Origin: Lachnotalea glycerini
GTDB lineage: Bacteria > Bacillota > Clostridia > Lachnospirales > Lachnospiraceae
Direction: 5' to 3'
NCBI RefSeq assembly: GCF_003201285.1
Contig: NZ_QICS01000010.1
Location: forward strand, 62,001-126,000
DNA: 64,000 nucleotides
Shown here: piece after piece, positions 27,942 to 37,660 of the stretch
How positions within the stretch are numbered: the stretch's first letter is position 1
How the letters are laid out: each line of letters opens with the position of its first letter
Position numbers and translations under genes: made by a program
The notes under the pieces: generated by a model
What the model was told of the DNA's origin: nothing
What the model saw: the letters and a program-made list of their open reading frames with translations, nothing else
Databases searched by the model: none

Positions 27942-29651
27942 ATGAAATTTACAATCAAAAAAAAGTTAATTTTTACATTTGTTTTAATCTCAGCAATTTT
28001 TATTGGTCTTAGCGGCTATTCAATTTATTCTTTGCATACAATTAATGAAAGGTCGACAGAGATGGAAGAGGTTTGGATTCCGGGAATTGAACATTCATTA
28101 ACGATTAATCAGTTGGCAACGAGCTTTCGCGTGCAGGAGTTGCAGCATGTTATTGCCAGTAATGAAACGGATATGAAAAGCTACGAGGATAAATTGAGTG
28201 AGATTGCTGACAAAATGGATACCAACCTTACTGAATATCAAAATACACTTTATAGCGACGCAACTAAGGATATGTTTGATACTATTTTACAATGTTGGAC
28301 TGAGTATTTAAGTGTACATGAGAAAGTAATTGCCTTAAGTACTCAGCTAAAGACACAGGAAGCAATGGAATTGTTAAATGGAGAATCTAAGGAATCTATG
28401 GATAAGCTTTTGGAAGCGACTACTGAGCTTGAGTCATACAATTTAACAGAGGCTCAAAATGCAAGTAATATGGGTGATAAGGATTATAAGACAAATTTTG
28501 TACTAACGATTATCATTAGTGCTTCCGCAATTATTTTCTCTATTGCAGCCGCTATCTTTATTATAATGAGTACGTTGGTACCCATTAAAGTATTGGGCAA
28601 AAAGCTTACCAATTTAGCTGAACGAGGCGGTGATTTGACTCAAAAAATTGTAGTAAAGTCAAAGGATGAAATTGGCGACTTAGCAGCTAGTGTAAATGAT
28701 TTTATTGATAATGTTAGAATAATATTAATACAGGTAAGAGACAGCGCTAATCAGGTAGAGGAAGTGGGAGACAATATTGTGAATTACTTGTATGATTTAG
28801 ACTCCTATGTTGAAGATACCTCTGCAGTTGTAGAGGAGTTGGCAGCAGGCTCAGAAGAAACGGCCGCGGCAACACAAGAAGTAAATGCTTCCTCTATTGA
28901 GATACAAAACGCGGTATTATCCGTAGCGAAAAAGGCTCAAGAAGGCTCTGAGAATGTAAAGGTTATAAGTGAACGGGCGTCTCATTTGAAGAAAAGTGCG
29001 ATTCATTCTCAACAACAGGCAATTAATGTTTCCAACAGCTCAAAGATAAAATTAGAGGATGCTTTGAAAATGTCACAAAGTGTGGAACAAATCCATGTTC
29101 TCTCTGATACGATTTTACAGATATCGGCTCAAACCAATCTATTAGCGTTAAATGCAGCTATTGAGGCAGCAAGGGCAGGCGAGGCAGGAAAAGGCTTTGC
29201 CGTTGTTGCGGATGAAATAAGAAGCCTTGCAGAAGGCTCAAAGAATACAGTAAATGAAATTCAGCTGGTAACAAATGATGTGGTAAACTCAGTTAAGGCT
29301 TTAGCGGAAAGTGCAAACGATATGATGGGATTTGTTGATAATACAGTTAAAAAGGATTATGAAGGGCTCAAAAGTACGGGAGAACAATACAGCAACGACG
29401 CTGATTTTGTGGACGAGCTGATTACTGATTTCAGTGCAACTTCCGAGGAGCTGGCTGCATCCATTGAATCTATTATTACTGCCATTGGTGAGGTTAGTAA
29501 AACAGTGAATGAGGGAGCTTCCGGTAATCAATTGATTGCAGAAAAGGCAACCACAATTGTTGAAAAGGTAGGGCAGGTGAAACAGCAGAATGAAATTAGT
29601 AAAGAGAGTATTCAAAGACTAAAGGAGGCAATTGAAAAGTTTACCTTATAA
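27942..29651 (+). CDS. Methyl-accepting chemotaxis protein
   Basis: 569 residues from ATG 27942, which has GGAGG at 27929-27933. Two membrane helices (about 9-29 and 190-212) flank a 160-residue four-helix-bundle sensor. HAMP follows (about 213-265) and then the signalling domain, with the hairpin tip [20 protein letters not shown] and [17 protein letters not shown] around residues 395-430. It passes an outside signal to CheA/CheW. No other chemotaxis gene is nearby. Ligand unknown. Confidence 0.93.
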   Translation: MKFTIKKKLIFTFVLISAIFIGLSGYSIYSLHTINERSTEMEEVWIPGIEHSLTINQLATSFRVQELQHVIASNETDMKSYEDKLSEIADKMDTNLTEYQNTLYSDATKDMFDTILQCWTEYLSVHEKVIALSTQLKTQEAMELLNGESKESMDKLLEATTELESYNLTEAQNASNMGDKDYKTNFVLTIIISASAIIFSIAAAIFIIMSTLVPIKVLGKKLTNLAERGGDLTQKIVVKSKDEIGDLAASVNDFIDNVRIILIQVRDSANQVEEVGDNIVNYLYDLDSYVEDTSAVVEELAAGSEETAAATQEVNASSIEIQNAVLSVAKKAQEGSENVKVISERASHLKKSAIHSQQQAINVSNSSKIKLEDALKMSQSVEQIHVLSDTILQISAQTNLLALNAAIEAARAGEAGKGFAVVADEIRSLAEGSKNTVNEIQLVTNDVVNSVKALAESANDMMGFVDNTVKKDYEGLKSTGEQYSNDADFVDELITDFSATSEELAASIESIITAIGEVSKTVNEGASGNQLIAEKATTIVEKVGQVKQQNEISKESIQRLKEAIEKFTL

Positions 29652-29750
29652 TGAGTAAATAAAATGGTTCGCTCTATTTCACTTGAGTACTTTTCATACT
29701 AGTAAATAAGTGATACACTACTTATAGATTAGAGAAAGGGTGACATCAAT

Positions 29751-30911
29751 ATGGAGCGGACTATTTTAATATTTATATCAAGAATTTTATGTTATGAGTC
29801 AAATCATTTTTTTATTGCTGAAATGAGTAAGGAGTTAAAAAAATTAGGCTATGAAATAGAGATATGTGAAATCGAGATGGAAGAGTCAGATATAGAAGAG
29901 AAGCTGGAACAATATATTGGTAAGAAGTTTCGTGCGATTATTGATTTTAATTCAAGACTGCAACGCCTAGAGCTGGATTCAGGAGAAAGGTATTTGGATC
30001 AAATTGATGCTCCGTTTTATAATTATATTGTAGATCATCCGCTATATCACCATCCAGTTATTAATATTAAATTAAAGAATTCCAACATTATCGCGATTGA
30101 CAGAGCACATTGTGAATATGTGAAAGAATATTATCCGGATATTAAAAAAGTAATATTTATGCCACTTGGTGCAATGAAAGCGATGAACATAATTCCATAT
30201 GAAGAAAGACGGATAGATGTGTTGTTTTCTGGAACCTACAGCTCAGCGGCCAAGCTTTTAGAGGAAATAAATTTTTCTGATTTAAAAGAAGAACTATGCT
30301 TATTTGTAGATGAATTAAAGGCAAATACGAATGTAACACAGGAACAGGCACTTAGGAATATATTGGATAGAACGGGTGAGCAGCTTTCAAAACGTGAATT
30401 TAGGGAGCGTTTAAATGCCTATTATGTGGCAGACAAATATGTGCGTGCTTATTATAGGGAAAAGATAATTCAAGAGCTGTTAAATCATCAGATAAATGTT
30501 ACTGTCTATGGATATGGGTGGGAAGATTTTAAATGTAATAATAAGGAATATTTACATATTAATCAGTTGGTCAGCTTTCCTGTTTCTCTGGAAATCATTG
30601 CAGCATCTAAAATTGTTTTAAATATCATGCCCTGGTTTAAGGATGGAATTCATGACAGAGTGCTTTCTGCTATAGTCAATAAGGCGGTATGCGTTACAGA
30701 AACCAGTCGATATGTGGAGGAAAATTTTGCGGACAATGAAAATATTGTATTATACTCCTTAGACCATATAGAGCAGCTTCCAGATAAGATTCAGGCACTT
30801 CTTGATAAGGAAGAAAAGGCAAAAAGTATTAGTGAATGTGGATATGATTTAGTAAATGCAAAACATATGTGGAAAAATAGGATAGAAGAAAATATAGATA
30901 AAATAATATAA
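29751..30911 (+). CDS. CgeB-like glycosyltransferase (GT1_2/DUF3880 type)
   Basis: 386 residues, GT-B layout. An N-terminal domain with HPLYHHPVINIKL and PLGAMKAMN is followed by a C-terminal domain with YGYGWED and SKIVLNIMPWFKDGIHDRVL, plus a conserved acidic patch. This resembles CgeB/spore-maturation glycosyltransferases. It ends 18 bp before the YesM kinase start, so it is cotranscribed with a two-component system, an unusual pairing. Acceptor unknown; protein or surface glycan are both possible. Confidence 0.75.
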   Translation: MERTILIFISRILCYESNHFFIAEMSKELKKLGYEIEICEIEMEESDIEEKLEQYIGKKFRAIIDFNSRLQRLELDSGERYLDQIDAPFYNYIVDHPLYHHPVINIKLKNSNIIAIDRAHCEYVKEYYPDIKKVIFMPLGAMKAMNIIPYEERRIDVLFSGTYSSAAKLLEEINFSDLKEELCLFVDELKANTNVTQEQALRNILDRTGEQLSKREFRERLNAYYVADKYVRAYYREKIIQELLNHQINVTVYGYGWEDFKCNNKEYLHINQLVSFPVSLEIIAASKIVLNIMPWFKDGIHDRVLSAIVNKAVCVTETSRYVEENFADNENIVLYSLDHIEQLPDKIQALLDKEEKAKSISECGYDLVNAKHMWKNRIEENIDKII

Positions 30912-30929
30912 AAAGTGAGTGGAGGAATA

Positions 30930-32687
30930 ATGAATTTATTGAAGTGTTGGAAAAATCATTTTAATAATTTTAGGCTGTCCCAGAAGATGCTTTTTGTATA
31001 TTTTTTGATTTTTGGTGCTTTTAGCACCATTAGTATAGCGGCTATGCAGACTACTTTGGCTATTTACGATAATAAAATATACGAGAATTCTCTACAGGAA
31101 CTCTTTTATTTTGTAAATACCATAGAAAATGAACTGGATAATATAGAAAAGAGCTCAAGCAGCATCGCAATCGATTATGAGATTCAAAAGCAACTAACCA
31201 ATATGATGTCAATGAGTAATAAACAAGAGTATTTGTTAAATATGTCATCCTTTAGAAGTCAGCTATTAAACGAAGCCCTAGGAAATGAAAGTATAATGAA
31301 CATTATATATACGGATCGAAATGGTGTGGAATTAAATGTGGGAGAAAAATACGTTGCACTTCCAGAAGATATATATCGTACTATTTTGGAAAAAGCGGAT
31401 GAAGCCAAAGGTGGATTTGTGTATATTGAACCAACGCTGGAATTCCCATATTTAGTATCAGGAAGAGATATTAAAGAGCATATTGATTATAGCTTAGATT
31501 ATTTAGGCACACTTATTTTTATTAACGATATTAATGTTATTTTTGAAAGAAACTACGAATTTTTAAAAAGCGGACAGAAGAATATTTGCGTATTTTCTAA
31601 TAATGAAATAGTTTATGAAAACGATGGAGAATATTTTAAGGATATCCCCTCTATAACAGATGAACAAGGTTATCGTATTATTAATATCAAACATAAGAAA
31701 TACTTTATGTGCTATTTAAAAAGTGAAAAAACGGAATGGACTTTTGTAAATCTGTTTCCATATACAAATATATTTATGTTAAATTCAATTATTCGTATGC
31801 TTATGTTGGTAGGCTTTTTTGTATTATTTATCACAGCCTATTTTGCAATGAAAAAATTATCCTTATATATAACTGCACCCCTCGAAAAACTAACAAAATC
31901 TATGCAGATTATCGAGAGAGGAGAGTTCGAACAGGCAAAATTATATTTGGACAAAGTGGAAGCTTTGAGTGAAGTTGGAATATTAAAGAAAGATTTTCTT
32001 ATTATGATTGATGAAGTGATGACACTGATTCATGAAAACTATGAGAAACAAATTATATTAAAAGATACACAATATCGTGCACTTCAGGCGCAGATTAATC
32101 CACATTTTTTATATAATACTTTAAATTCCATTAACTGGATGATTAAGAGTAATGAGAATGAGGATGCATCTAGAATGATTCTTTCCTTGGGAACACTACT
32201 AAGAGTTGCTCTTAGTAGTAATACAGTTAGTACAGTGTTGGAAGAGCTTGAGTTGGTTGAGGATTATATATTTATACAAAAATTTCGTTACGGAAAACGA
32301 GTTGAATTTATTATAAAGAAATGCAGTGGATTGGAGCTATTTAAGATTCCGAGCATGAGTATTCAACCGTTAGTAGAAAATGCAATATTTTATGGGGTGG
32401 AAAATTCCCTGCAGCCTTGTACCATTGAAATTAAACTAGATAAAGAAGAAGATTACTTGAATATAATCGTCAGTGATAACGGAATGGGCATGGAGGATGA
32501 TTTACTAGAAAAAGTAAAAAATTTTCAAGTTAAAACAACGGGAAATGGAATTGGGCTTAAGAATATTAAAGAAAGACTGACGTTGCTATTTTGTGAAGAC
32601 TTTAAATTGCAAATTCAAAGCAAAATAGGAGAAGGTACAATGATAAAAATGACAATTCCAACTTATAGGAGTGATTTTAATGTATAA
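30930..32687 (+). CDS. YesM-type sensor histidine kinase
   Basis: 585 residues from ATG 30930, with GGAGGA at 30919-30926. Membrane helices at about 20-42 and 285-307 enclose a Cache-like outer sensor. HAMP is followed by the His_kinase block QAQINPHFLYNTLNSI with the phosphoacceptor His, and a HATPase domain with SDNGMGMEDD and NGIGLKNIKERL. It is partner to the overlapping YesN regulator (8 bp). Such pairs sense plant or mucin oligosaccharides and turn on the adjacent ABC transporter. Confidence 0.93.
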   Translation: MNLLKCWKNHFNNFRLSQKMLFVYFLIFGAFSTISIAAMQTTLAIYDNKIYENSLQELFYFVNTIENELDNIEKSSSSIAIDYEIQKQLTNMMSMSNKQEYLLNMSSFRSQLLNEALGNESIMNIIYTDRNGVELNVGEKYVALPEDIYRTILEKADEAKGGFVYIEPTLEFPYLVSGRDIKEHIDYSLDYLGTLIFINDINVIFERNYEFLKSGQKNICVFSNNEIVYENDGEYFKDIPSITDEQGYRIINIKHKKYFMCYLKSEKTEWTFVNLFPYTNIFMLNSIIRMLMLVGFFVLFITAYFAMKKLSLYITAPLEKLTKSMQIIERGEFEQAKLYLDKVEALSEVGILKKDFLIMIDEVMTLIHENYEKQIILKDTQYRALQAQINPHFLYNTLNSINWMIKSNENEDASRMILSLGTLLRVALSSNTVSTVLEELELVEDYIFIQKFRYGKRVEFIIKKCSGLELFKIPSMSIQPLVENAIFYGVENSLQPCTIEIKLDKEEDYLNIIVSDNGMGMEDDLLEKVKNFQVKTTGNGIGLKNIKERLTLLFCEDFKLQIQSKIGEGTMIKMTIPTYRSDFNV

Positions 32688-34203
32688 AGCGCTAATTGTG
32701 GATGATGAAGAAATTGAAAGAAATGGAATGGTGAATCTGATACCTTGGGAGGAACAAGGGATTGAGATTGTAGGAGATGCATGGAATGGTTTTGAAGGTT
32801 ATCAGATGGTAAAGGAAATGGAGCCAGATATAGTGATAACGGATATTAAGATGCCTGGTATGGATGGAATCGAATTAATTGCTAAGGTTCAAAAAGATTA
32901 TCCCGATACATTTTTCATTGTTCTTTCAGGTTATGGAGAATACGAATATACAAGCCGTGCAATGGAGCTTGGAGTAAAATACTATATTTTAAAGCCTTGT
33001 GATGAAACAAAAATTTTAAAGGTAGTAAATCAAGTAAAATTGGAAATTCAGGAAAAGAAAAAGTGTAAGCGTTATGAGGACAAGAAGTATAATGAAGAAA
33101 TCAAGAAATTATTGCCGCGTGCAAGAGAACAGTTTTTTAATAAAGTTTTGTCTGGAGTAATTGTTTCAAACAGAGAATTTCAAATTTATCAAGGGAATAA
33201 TGAGGCAGATAATAAAGTATGTATATTAAACTGTCGCATTGATGGAGAGATTGATGATTTAGGAAAATTTGTTCTTCAAAATATAACAGAAGAGTTTATT
33301 ACCCTAGAAAAAGTTGTTATGAGCACATACATTGATAACGAAGTAGTTTTTATGCTTAAAGATGTAAATATAACTTTTATTCGTAGTGTAATACAAAAGT
33401 TAAGAATTGAATATAAAAATTATTGTAAGAAGCAGATTAGCGCAGCATTAAGTGATACAGATGAATTCATTAACATGAAAGAGTTATATGATCAAACAAG
33501 AGAGCGGTTATTTTTTGACTCTTATGGCAGTACGCATGGTTTGGCCACTGCTGAAAGTTTACGAAAAGCAGGAGAAGAAAACTTGCGTTTGTTAGATTTT
33601 GATAAATTTAAGCAGGTAGATGATTATGTCACTTTATTATATGAAACAAATATATTGTTTGCCAAGCTTACATTAGAACACTATAATACGGATGAAATAA
33701 AAAATGTTGTTGTTACATTATTAAATAATTTGTTAAAAGAAGAAATTCAAGAATTGCAAATTCAGGTACAGGATAAACGCTCTAAAAGAGAGCTTTATAA
33801 GTATCTGATAGATAAAATTGTGAGAAATAAACCATTAATTCTAGGGTATACACATAATGGAAGCCGGGACAATAACAGGATACAAGAAATACTTTTTGAA
33901 ATTTACAGTAACTTGGATCAGAGAAATTTAAGCTTGCAGTGGCTGGCTAAGGACATTTTATTTCTGAATGAAGAATATTTCGGAAGATTATTTCAAAGAA
34001 CTATGAATAAAAAATTCTCAACTTTTGTTTTCGAAATAAGAATAGAAATGGCAAAACGATTAATTCAGTTTAAACCTGAGCTGCTAATTTCAGAATTAGC
34101 TGAATTGGTAGGATATACGGCAGATGGACAATATTTTTCCAAGGTATTTAAAAAGTATACAAACGTAACACCATCCGAATATAAGGAAATGGTAATGAAA
34201 TAA
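32680..34203 (+). CDS. YesN-type response regulator with AraC DNA-binding domain
   Basis: 507 residues from ATG 32680; the gene overlaps the kinase stop. The receiver domain has ALIVDDEEIER and the phosphorylation site in VITDIKMPGMDG (Asp at about 54), with LSGYGEYEY and YILKPCD. A long middle region leads to a C-terminal AraC double helix-turn-helix from about residue 405, including LAKDILFLNEEYFGRLF and VGYTADGQYFSKVFKKY. It probably activates the substrate-binding protein gene 215 bp downstream, where tandem repeats are seen. Confidence 0.92.
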   Translation: MYKALIVDDEEIERNGMVNLIPWEEQGIEIVGDAWNGFEGYQMVKEMEPDIVITDIKMPGMDGIELIAKVQKDYPDTFFIVLSGYGEYEYTSRAMELGVKYYILKPCDETKILKVVNQVKLEIQEKKKCKRYEDKKYNEEIKKLLPRAREQFFNKVLSGVIVSNREFQIYQGNNEADNKVCILNCRIDGEIDDLGKFVLQNITEEFITLEKVVMSTYIDNEVVFMLKDVNITFIRSVIQKLRIEYKNYCKKQISAALSDTDEFINMKELYDQTRERLFFDSYGSTHGLATAESLRKAGEENLRLLDFDKFKQVDDYVTLLYETNILFAKLTLEHYNTDEIKNVVVTLLNNLLKEEIQELQIQVQDKRSKRELYKYLIDKIVRNKPLILGYTHNGSRDNNRIQEILFEIYSNLDQRNLSLQWLAKDILFLNEEYFGRLFQRTMNKKFSTFVFEIRIEMAKRLIQFKPELLISELAELVGYTADGQYFSKVFKKYTNVTPSEYKEMVMK

Positions 34204-34252
34204 AGGAAAGAAGATAGTAAGAGTGTTATTTGCTGTCTTCTTTCCTTATTTT
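34203..34252 (+). terminator. Rho-independent terminator after yesN-like gene
   Basis: Arms at 34203-34217 and 34233-34247 pair over about 14 positions (AAGGAAAGAAGATAG against CTGTCTTCTTTCCTT), followed by ATTTT. Confidence 0.7.
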
Positions 34253-34260
34253 CAAGAAAA

Positions 34261-34327
34261 AGGTCAGTTTTTTTCAAAGGGTAAGACAGTTTTTTTTATT
34301 ATATTTTATTGAATTATGGGCTACAAT
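34261..34327 (+). promoter_or_regulatory. Tandem operator-like repeats and weak promoter for the sugar ABC operon
   Basis: AGGTCAGTTTTTTT begins at 34261 and its repeat AAGACAGTTTTTTT at 34283, so the shared CAGTTTTTTT recurs 22 bp apart. A TACAAT -10 box at 34322-34327 has no good -35, and the second repeat lies about 43 bp before the expected start. That is the layout of an AraC-type activator site, here presumably the YesN-like regulator. Confidence 0.5.
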
Positions 34328-34417
34328 CCAATAGTAAGATATTTAAGTATCTGTAATAGGTGAAGCATTTCAAAGATAATTGAAATGTATTTTTATTTGG
34401 AAAAGGAGAGAGAAAAT

Positions 34418-35803
34418 ATGAATTTGAAAAAAGTAACAGCCTTATTTATGGCTTCGTTGATGTCATTTTCACTGGCAGGCTGTGGGGGCAGCAAAGAAGC
34501 ATTGTCTGAGGATGATCAGAAAACACAAACAAATGAGGCAACAGTCCAAGAGGCAGAAACTGAAAATACGAATACTTCAACTGCTGAGGGTGAACCTGTA
34601 ACAATTAAGATAACCTGGTGGGGAGGGCAATCCAGACACGATTATACCCAAAAGTTATTAAACAAATACACAGAACTTAATCCCAACGTAACTTTTGAAG
34701 CGTTACCTTCTGGATGGGACGGCTATTTTGATAAGCTTTCTACACAAGCAGCATCAGGAGCTATGCCAGATATTGTGCAGATGGACTATTTGTATATTTC
34801 TACCTTTGCAAAAAATAATTCAATAGCAGATATGCAGGAATTTGTAGATAATGGAACAATAGACTTAGCTAATGTGGATTCGAATCTGGCTGACTCAGGG
34901 AAAATAGATGGAAAACTGGCAGGTTTAGTCTTATCCAGTTCCTTATTGACTGTTGGAATAAATAATTCTGTATTTGCAGAGGCCGGAATTGATAAACCTA
35001 CATCCGATTGGACATGGAGTGATTTTTTAAAAATATGCAAAGAAATTAATAACAAAACAGGAAAATATGGTTTTTCCGCTATTATGGCAGATGATACAAA
35101 TAATTTTAATTATTACGTAAGGCAACATGGTCAGACTTTATTTAGCGAAGACAACAAAAGTTTAGGGTATTTTGATGACGCTATTTATGTGGATTTCGTA
35201 AATATGATAAAAGAACTAATAGATGCTAAAGCAACGCCAAACCCAGATGAATATGATGCAATCAAAGCCTTAGGCTACGAGGCTATGCCAGTTGCTACGG
35301 GCGATGGTGCTATGGTTACAGACTGGTCTAATTACGCTTGTCGACTTGAGGAAGTAAATAAAAACATTTCTTTAGTTACCCCACCAAAAGGAGAGAGTGA
35401 AGCAGCAAATGGTTTGTGGCTGAAACCGGGTATGTTTTTCTCTGTTTCAGAAACTTCAAAAGTTAAAGAGGAAGCTGCCAAATTTATTAACTGGTTTATT
35501 AATTCAGAAGAGGCAAATGAGATCATACTGGCAGAGAGAGGAACCCCTGTTTCTTCTGAAATTCGAGATTATTTAACAAATTCAGGAAAATTATCGGATA
35601 AGCAAAAGGAAATGTTTGAATATGTAAATAATGCGGGCGCCCTATGTGGAGAAGCACCTGCTCCTGATCCGGTAGGTATTTCAGAAATCAATGAATCCTT
35701 TAATAAGACTGTTTATAGTGTCTTATATGGTCAGGCAACTGTAGAAGATGCGGCTAAGACATTTAGGGAAAGTGCGAATGAAATACTGGCAAGAAATAAT
35801 TAG
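34418..35803 (+). CDS. Sugar ABC transporter substrate-binding lipoprotein
   Basis: 461 residues from ATG 34418 (AAAAGGAGAG in front). The lipoprotein signal ends in SLAGCGG, so Cys at about residue 21 is lipid-linked. A Glu/Thr-rich linker leads to the periplasmic-binding fold of family 1, with ITWWGGQSRHDYTQKLL and DIVQMDYLY typical of oligosaccharide binders. It captures an oligosaccharide outside the cell for the two permeases that follow. An ATPase gene is missing, so a shared MsmK-type ATPase encoded elsewhere is expected. Confidence 0.9.
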   Translation: MNLKKVTALFMASLMSFSLAGCGGSKEALSEDDQKTQTNEATVQEAETENTNTSTAEGEPVTIKITWWGGQSRHDYTQKLLNKYTELNPNVTFEALPSGWDGYFDKLSTQAASGAMPDIVQMDYLYISTFAKNNSIADMQEFVDNGTIDLANVDSNLADSGKIDGKLAGLVLSSSLLTVGINNSVFAEAGIDKPTSDWTWSDFLKICKEINNKTGKYGFSAIMADDTNNFNYYVRQHGQTLFSEDNKSLGYFDDAIYVDFVNMIKELIDAKATPNPDEYDAIKALGYEAMPVATGDGAMVTDWSNYACRLEEVNKNISLVTPPKGESEAANGLWLKPGMFFSVSETSKVKEEAAKFINWFINSEEANEIILAERGTPVSSEIRDYLTNSGKLSDKQKEMFEYVNNAGALCGEAPAPDPVGISEINESFNKTVYSVLYGQATVEDAAKTFRESANEILARNN

Positions 35804-35874
35804 TTTTTATTAAAAATAGAGGGAAGGGTCTGCAAGATATGCAATGTCCCTTTCCTTCTGCAAGGAGTGAGAGT

Positions 35875-36774
35875 GTGAATTTAACAAAAAAAATGAGAAA
35901 TAATTTAATTGCTTACTTATTATTAACTCCGTGGCTGGCTGGATTTGTTATCATGTATTTGATACCTATGGGAATTTCAATATATTATTCGTGCACTGAT
36001 TTTAATTTACTTAATGTTCCACAATTTATAGGATTAAGTAACTATAATAGAATTTTTTTACAGGATGACACCTTTTATCAAGCCTTAAAGGTAACTTTTA
36101 CTTACGTTTTGATATTAGTTCCCTTTAGGCTCGCTTTTGCCCTTGGAGTTGCTATGTTATTAAATAAAAAATATCGAGGAATTGGAATTTATAGAACATG
36201 TTACTATATTCCATCTATTATTGGGGGGAGTATTGCAGTATCAGTTGTTTGGAAGCAGATATTTGGTAATCAAGGAGTTATTATGTCTATACTTTCAGCT
36301 ATGGGAATCGAGCAAAAAACTTCACTATTAGGAAATCCAAATACTGCTTTGTTGGTTATTATTTTAATGGGTATATGGCAATTTGGATCTTCTATGTTGA
36401 TATTTTTATCTGCACTGAAACAGATTCCATTATCTCTTTATGAATCGGCAGATGTGGATGGAGCTAGGAGTGTAATTAAATTTTTAAAAATTACCATACC
36501 TATGCTGACACCAACTATATTTTTTAATCTGATTCTACAAATAATCAATGGATTTCGTGTGTTTACAGAGAGCTATGTCATTACTAATGGAGGACCATTA
36601 GATAGTACTTTATCCTATGTTCTTTACTTATATCGCAGGGCATTTACTTATTTTGACATGGGATATAGCTGTGCACTTGCCTGGGTATTAGTTGCAATTA
36701 TTGCTATGTTTACTATTGTTTTATTTAAGACTCAAAAAAATTGGGTATTTTATGAAAGTGAGGAGGAATCATGA
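35875..36774 (+). CDS. Sugar ABC transporter permease (MalF type)
   Basis: 299 residues from GTG 35875 with AAGGAG at 35862-35867; an in-frame ATG at 35839 is the alternative. Six membrane helices are visible. The EAA loop reads SLYESADVDGARSVIKFLKI, where the ATPase docks. LTPWLAGFVIMYLIP is the typical MalF-type first helix. It overlaps the second permease by ATGA. Imports the oligosaccharide delivered by the binding lipoprotein. Confidence 0.93.
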   Translation: MNLTKKMRNNLIAYLLLTPWLAGFVIMYLIPMGISIYYSCTDFNLLNVPQFIGLSNYNRIFLQDDTFYQALKVTFTYVLILVPFRLAFALGVAMLLNKKYRGIGIYRTCYYIPSIIGGSIAVSVVWKQIFGNQGVIMSILSAMGIEQKTSLLGNPNTALLVIILMGIWQFGSSMLIFLSALKQIPLSLYESADVDGARSVIKFLKITIPMLTPTIFFNLILQIINGFRVFTESYVITNGGPLDSTLSYVLYLYRRAFTYFDMGYSCALAWVLVAIIAMFTIVLFKTQKNWVFYESEEES

Positions 36775-37625
36775 AAGTAATTTCTAAAAAGAAAAAAATT
36801 GCTGTAATTAAGTTTCATCTATTTTCAATAGTATTGGGATTTTTTATGATATACCCGTTGCTTTGGCTAGTTTCAAGCTCTTTTAAGAGCAATGAAACTA
36901 TTTTTATTGATTCTTATACTTTAATACCCAAAAGTATGGATGCAATAAAAAATTATGGAAGTGGATGGGAGGGGATTGCAGGAATACGTTTTGGAATATT
37001 TTTATTAAATTCTACAGTAGTTACAGTAATTGGAACAGTAACCTGTGTTTTTTCTTCCTTATGTGCTGCTTATGCTTTTTCCAGAATCAAGTTTAAGTTA
37101 TCAAATTTTTGGTTTGGATGTGTCATGGTGACATTAATGATACCACCTCAGGTGATGATTGTACCACAATATATTATTCTTAAAAAATTACACTTTATTG
37201 ATACCTTAACTGCTTTGATTTTACCATGGTGTTTTGGAGGAGCGTTTTTCATATTTTTAATGACCCAGTTTTTCAGGGGAATTCCACGAGAACTTGACGA
37301 AGCAGCTTCAATTGACGGTTGCGGAAAAATAAGTATCTTATTTAAAATTTTGGTTCCAATTGTGAAACCTTCCATTATTACTTCCTCAATTTTTGCCTTT
37401 TACTGGATATGGCAGGATTTTTTTCAACCATTAATTTTTATGAATTCGACTAAGAAATTCACGGTGCCCCTTGCTTTGAATATGTATCTGGATCCAAATA
37501 CTTATAACAATTATGGAGGACTATTCGCGATGTCGTGTATTTCACTGATACCTATTTTATTATTCTTTATAATTTTTCAAAAATATCTGGTAGATGGAAT
37601 TGCCATGGATGGAATTAAAGGATAG
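36771..37625 (+). CDS. Sugar ABC transporter permease (MalG type)
   Basis: 284 residues, six membrane helices. The EAA loop is ELDEAASIDGCGKISILFKI; YPLLWLVSSSFKSNETIF is the normal MalG-type opening. Its ATG overlaps the previous stop, so translation is coupled. GH115 follows 35 bp downstream, which suggests that the imported substrate is a glucuronosylated xylo-oligosaccharide that is then processed inside the cell. Confidence 0.93.
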   Translation: MKVISKKKKIAVIKFHLFSIVLGFFMIYPLLWLVSSSFKSNETIFIDSYTLIPKSMDAIKNYGSGWEGIAGIRFGIFLLNSTVVTVIGTVTCVFSSLCAAYAFSRIKFKLSNFWFGCVMVTLMIPPQVMIVPQYIILKKLHFIDTLTALILPWCFGGAFFIFLMTQFFRGIPRELDEAASIDGCGKISILFKILVPIVKPSIITSSIFAFYWIWQDFFQPLIFMNSTKKFTVPLALNMYLDPNTYNNYGGLFAMSCISLIPILLFFIIFQKYLVDGIAMDGIKG

Positions 37626-37660
37626 AATAAGTTTATTACAAATAAATACGGAGGTTAGAA

